Below are positions 6,724 through 7,185 of a DNA stretch of 7,185 nt, piece after piece. The position numbers were made by a program, and so were the translations under genes. This DNA is from Synechococcus sp. CO36386bin_37 (GTDB taxonomy: Bacteria > Cyanobacteriota > Cyanobacteriia > PCC-6307 > Cyanobiaceae), in assembly GCA_011525445.1 (NCBI GenBank), contig WTGE01000201.1, forward strand, positions 1-7,185. The letters run 5' to 3'. Numbering within the stretch: position 1 is the stretch's first letter; each line of letters opens with the position of its first letter. A model generated the notes under the pieces. The model was not told the DNA's origin. It saw nothing but the letters and a program-made list of their open reading frames with translations, and did no database searches.

Positions 6724-6761
6724 AGGGAAGTGGCATATTTAATAAAATATGTTCATTCCCT
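6724..6761. repeat. imperfect AT-rich hairpin
   Basis: AGGGAA (6724-6729) pairs with TTCCCT (6756-6761). Further in, CATATTT (6734-6740) pairs with AAATATG (6745-6751) around an AATA loop, with two G-T pairs and two mismatches joining the stems. It lies in the AT-rich half of the region upstream of mnmG. There is no T-tract next to it, so its role (RNA structure, protein site or chance) is open. Confidence 0.45.
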
Positions 6762-6815
6762 ACAGACAAGGCAGTGTCTCTTTCGGTAAAAAATTGATTA
6801 CTTTCATATTTCAAA

Positions 6816-6977
6816 ATGTCTAGAAGCAGTTGGTTGAAAAAACCTACGAGGTGTTCTGCGGCTTCGACTTGGCAATTACCTCAACCAGTCCAACCTGACC
6901 AATTGCGTCATCCGGTTGAGGTGTTTGCGTCTTCTCCTGTGACCATTGATGAGGAGGGAATCAGTCGTTCAATATGA
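6816..6977 (+). CDS. doubtful small ORF (53 codons)
   Basis: ATG 6816 opens a 53-residue frame to TGA at 6975-6977: MSRSSWLKKPTRC at the start, a Gln/Pro-rich middle and an acidic PVTIDEEG near the end. There is no Shine-Dalgarno, no hydrophobic segment and no recognised domain. A 9-bp inverted repeat (ACCTCAACC at 6878-6886 with GGTTGAGGT at 6914-6922) lies inside it. The opposite strand also reads protein-like here for 38 codons, without a start codon, which lowers confidence that this is a gene. Confidence 0.2.
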   Translation: MSRSSWLKKPTRCSAASTWQLPQPVQPDQLRHPVEVFASSPVTIDEEGISRSI

Positions 6978-7185
6978 CACTCCAACCTCAGTTTTGATAA
7001 TTAGCTTCTGCGTTGAAGCGTTTATTGCTTTGTAATTATGCTATTCGCTCCCTGGACAAGTTGAGGTAGTTATCGTTAGCGGCTTTATTGTTTGATGCTG
7101 CTTTGGTAATTCCTTGATTGTGCAATTTGTTAGTCATTCACTATCCGTTTGAATCAATATTGTCGTGGAATCTCGTAATGCTTCT

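Larger units (their letters stand above)
6136..7185. other. about 1 kb without a convincing gene, upstream of mnmG
   Basis: No homology-based gene could be recognised on either strand up to the window edge. GC content falls visibly from about 6700 to the end. The region holds an imperfect hairpin (6724-6761), a 53-codon plus-strand ORF (6816-6977) and several minus-strand patches with protein-like composition that are broken by stops or change frame (6323-6442, 6492-6554). The leader and promoter of mnmG must lie here, but no clear -35/-10 pair was found. No tRNA, Yfr1-type motif or prochlorosin-like leader with a GG processing site was seen. Confidence 0.5.

Noticed and set aside
6488..6814. 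108-codon minus-strand ORF upstream of mnmG
   Set aside because: It starts at TTG with no ribosome site, crosses the AT-rich hairpin region, and has a composition (many His, Cys, Ser, Arg in no pattern) unlike a folded protein.
1..7185. tRNA, rRNA, CRISPR array, transposon ends, prochlorosin-type precursor, HIP1 octamers
   Set aside because: Looked for by eye on both strands; no tRNA T-loop with matching acceptor stem, no spaced direct repeats, no transposase-like frame, no Nif11-type leader with a GG site, and no GCGATCGC were found.

Overview
The window looks like chromosomal DNA from a marine picocyanobacterium, either Synechococcus or a low-light, higher-GC Prochlorococcus of the MIT9303/MIT9313 type. 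This is an inference from a UbiC-type chorismate lyase of the short cyanobacterial form, a cyanobacterial-looking MnmG, moderate-GC genes set beside AT-richer spacers, no GCGATCGC (HIP1) octamer seen on reading through, and mostly weak Shine-Dalgarno sequences. No phage gene, transposase, CRISPR array, tRNA or rRNA was recognised.

Layout. Bases 1-1231 carry a plus-strand cluster. It starts with the 3' end of a probable membrane protein (to 85), then a basic, low-complexity 185-residue protein (95-652), then a DUF1269-type glycine-rich membrane protein (710-1231), with a short perfect dyad at 664-681 between the last two. A 129-base gap with a stem-loop at 1273-1313 separates this cluster from a convergent minus-strand gene, the chorismate lyase (1361 to about 2086, start uncertain). 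At the 5' end of that gene lies a perfect 24-bp inverted repeat with a 3-base loop (2069-2119), the strongest structural element in the window. The 330-base spacer behind it contains a previously unlisted 58-codon minus-strand ORF and a second short piece in another frame, which together look like a small gene or a frameshifted remnant.

The rest of the genes are also on the minus strand. In transcription order they are mnmG (6135 to 4186), a single-pass GspC/PilP-like envelope protein (4161 to 3478, 24 bases after mnmG and probably co-transcribed), a 443-base AT-rich spacer, and a secreted M23 (LytM-type) metallopeptidase (3034 to 2450). Finally, bases 6136-7185 are about 1 kb with no convincing gene, but with ORF-like patches, an imperfect hairpin (6724-6761) and a possible 53-codon ORF.

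How they fit together. The chorismate lyase supplies 4-hydroxybenzoate for plastoquinone. MnmG, with MnmE, modifies the wobble uridine of certain tRNAs. The M23 peptidase and the bitopic protein both act in or on the cell envelope. I see no operon-level pathway linking all of them; the region reads as ordinary core chromosome with unusually roomy and partly decayed spacers. I found no clear case for a new defence or biosynthetic system. The items most worth checking are the 24-bp palindrome and the small ORFs.
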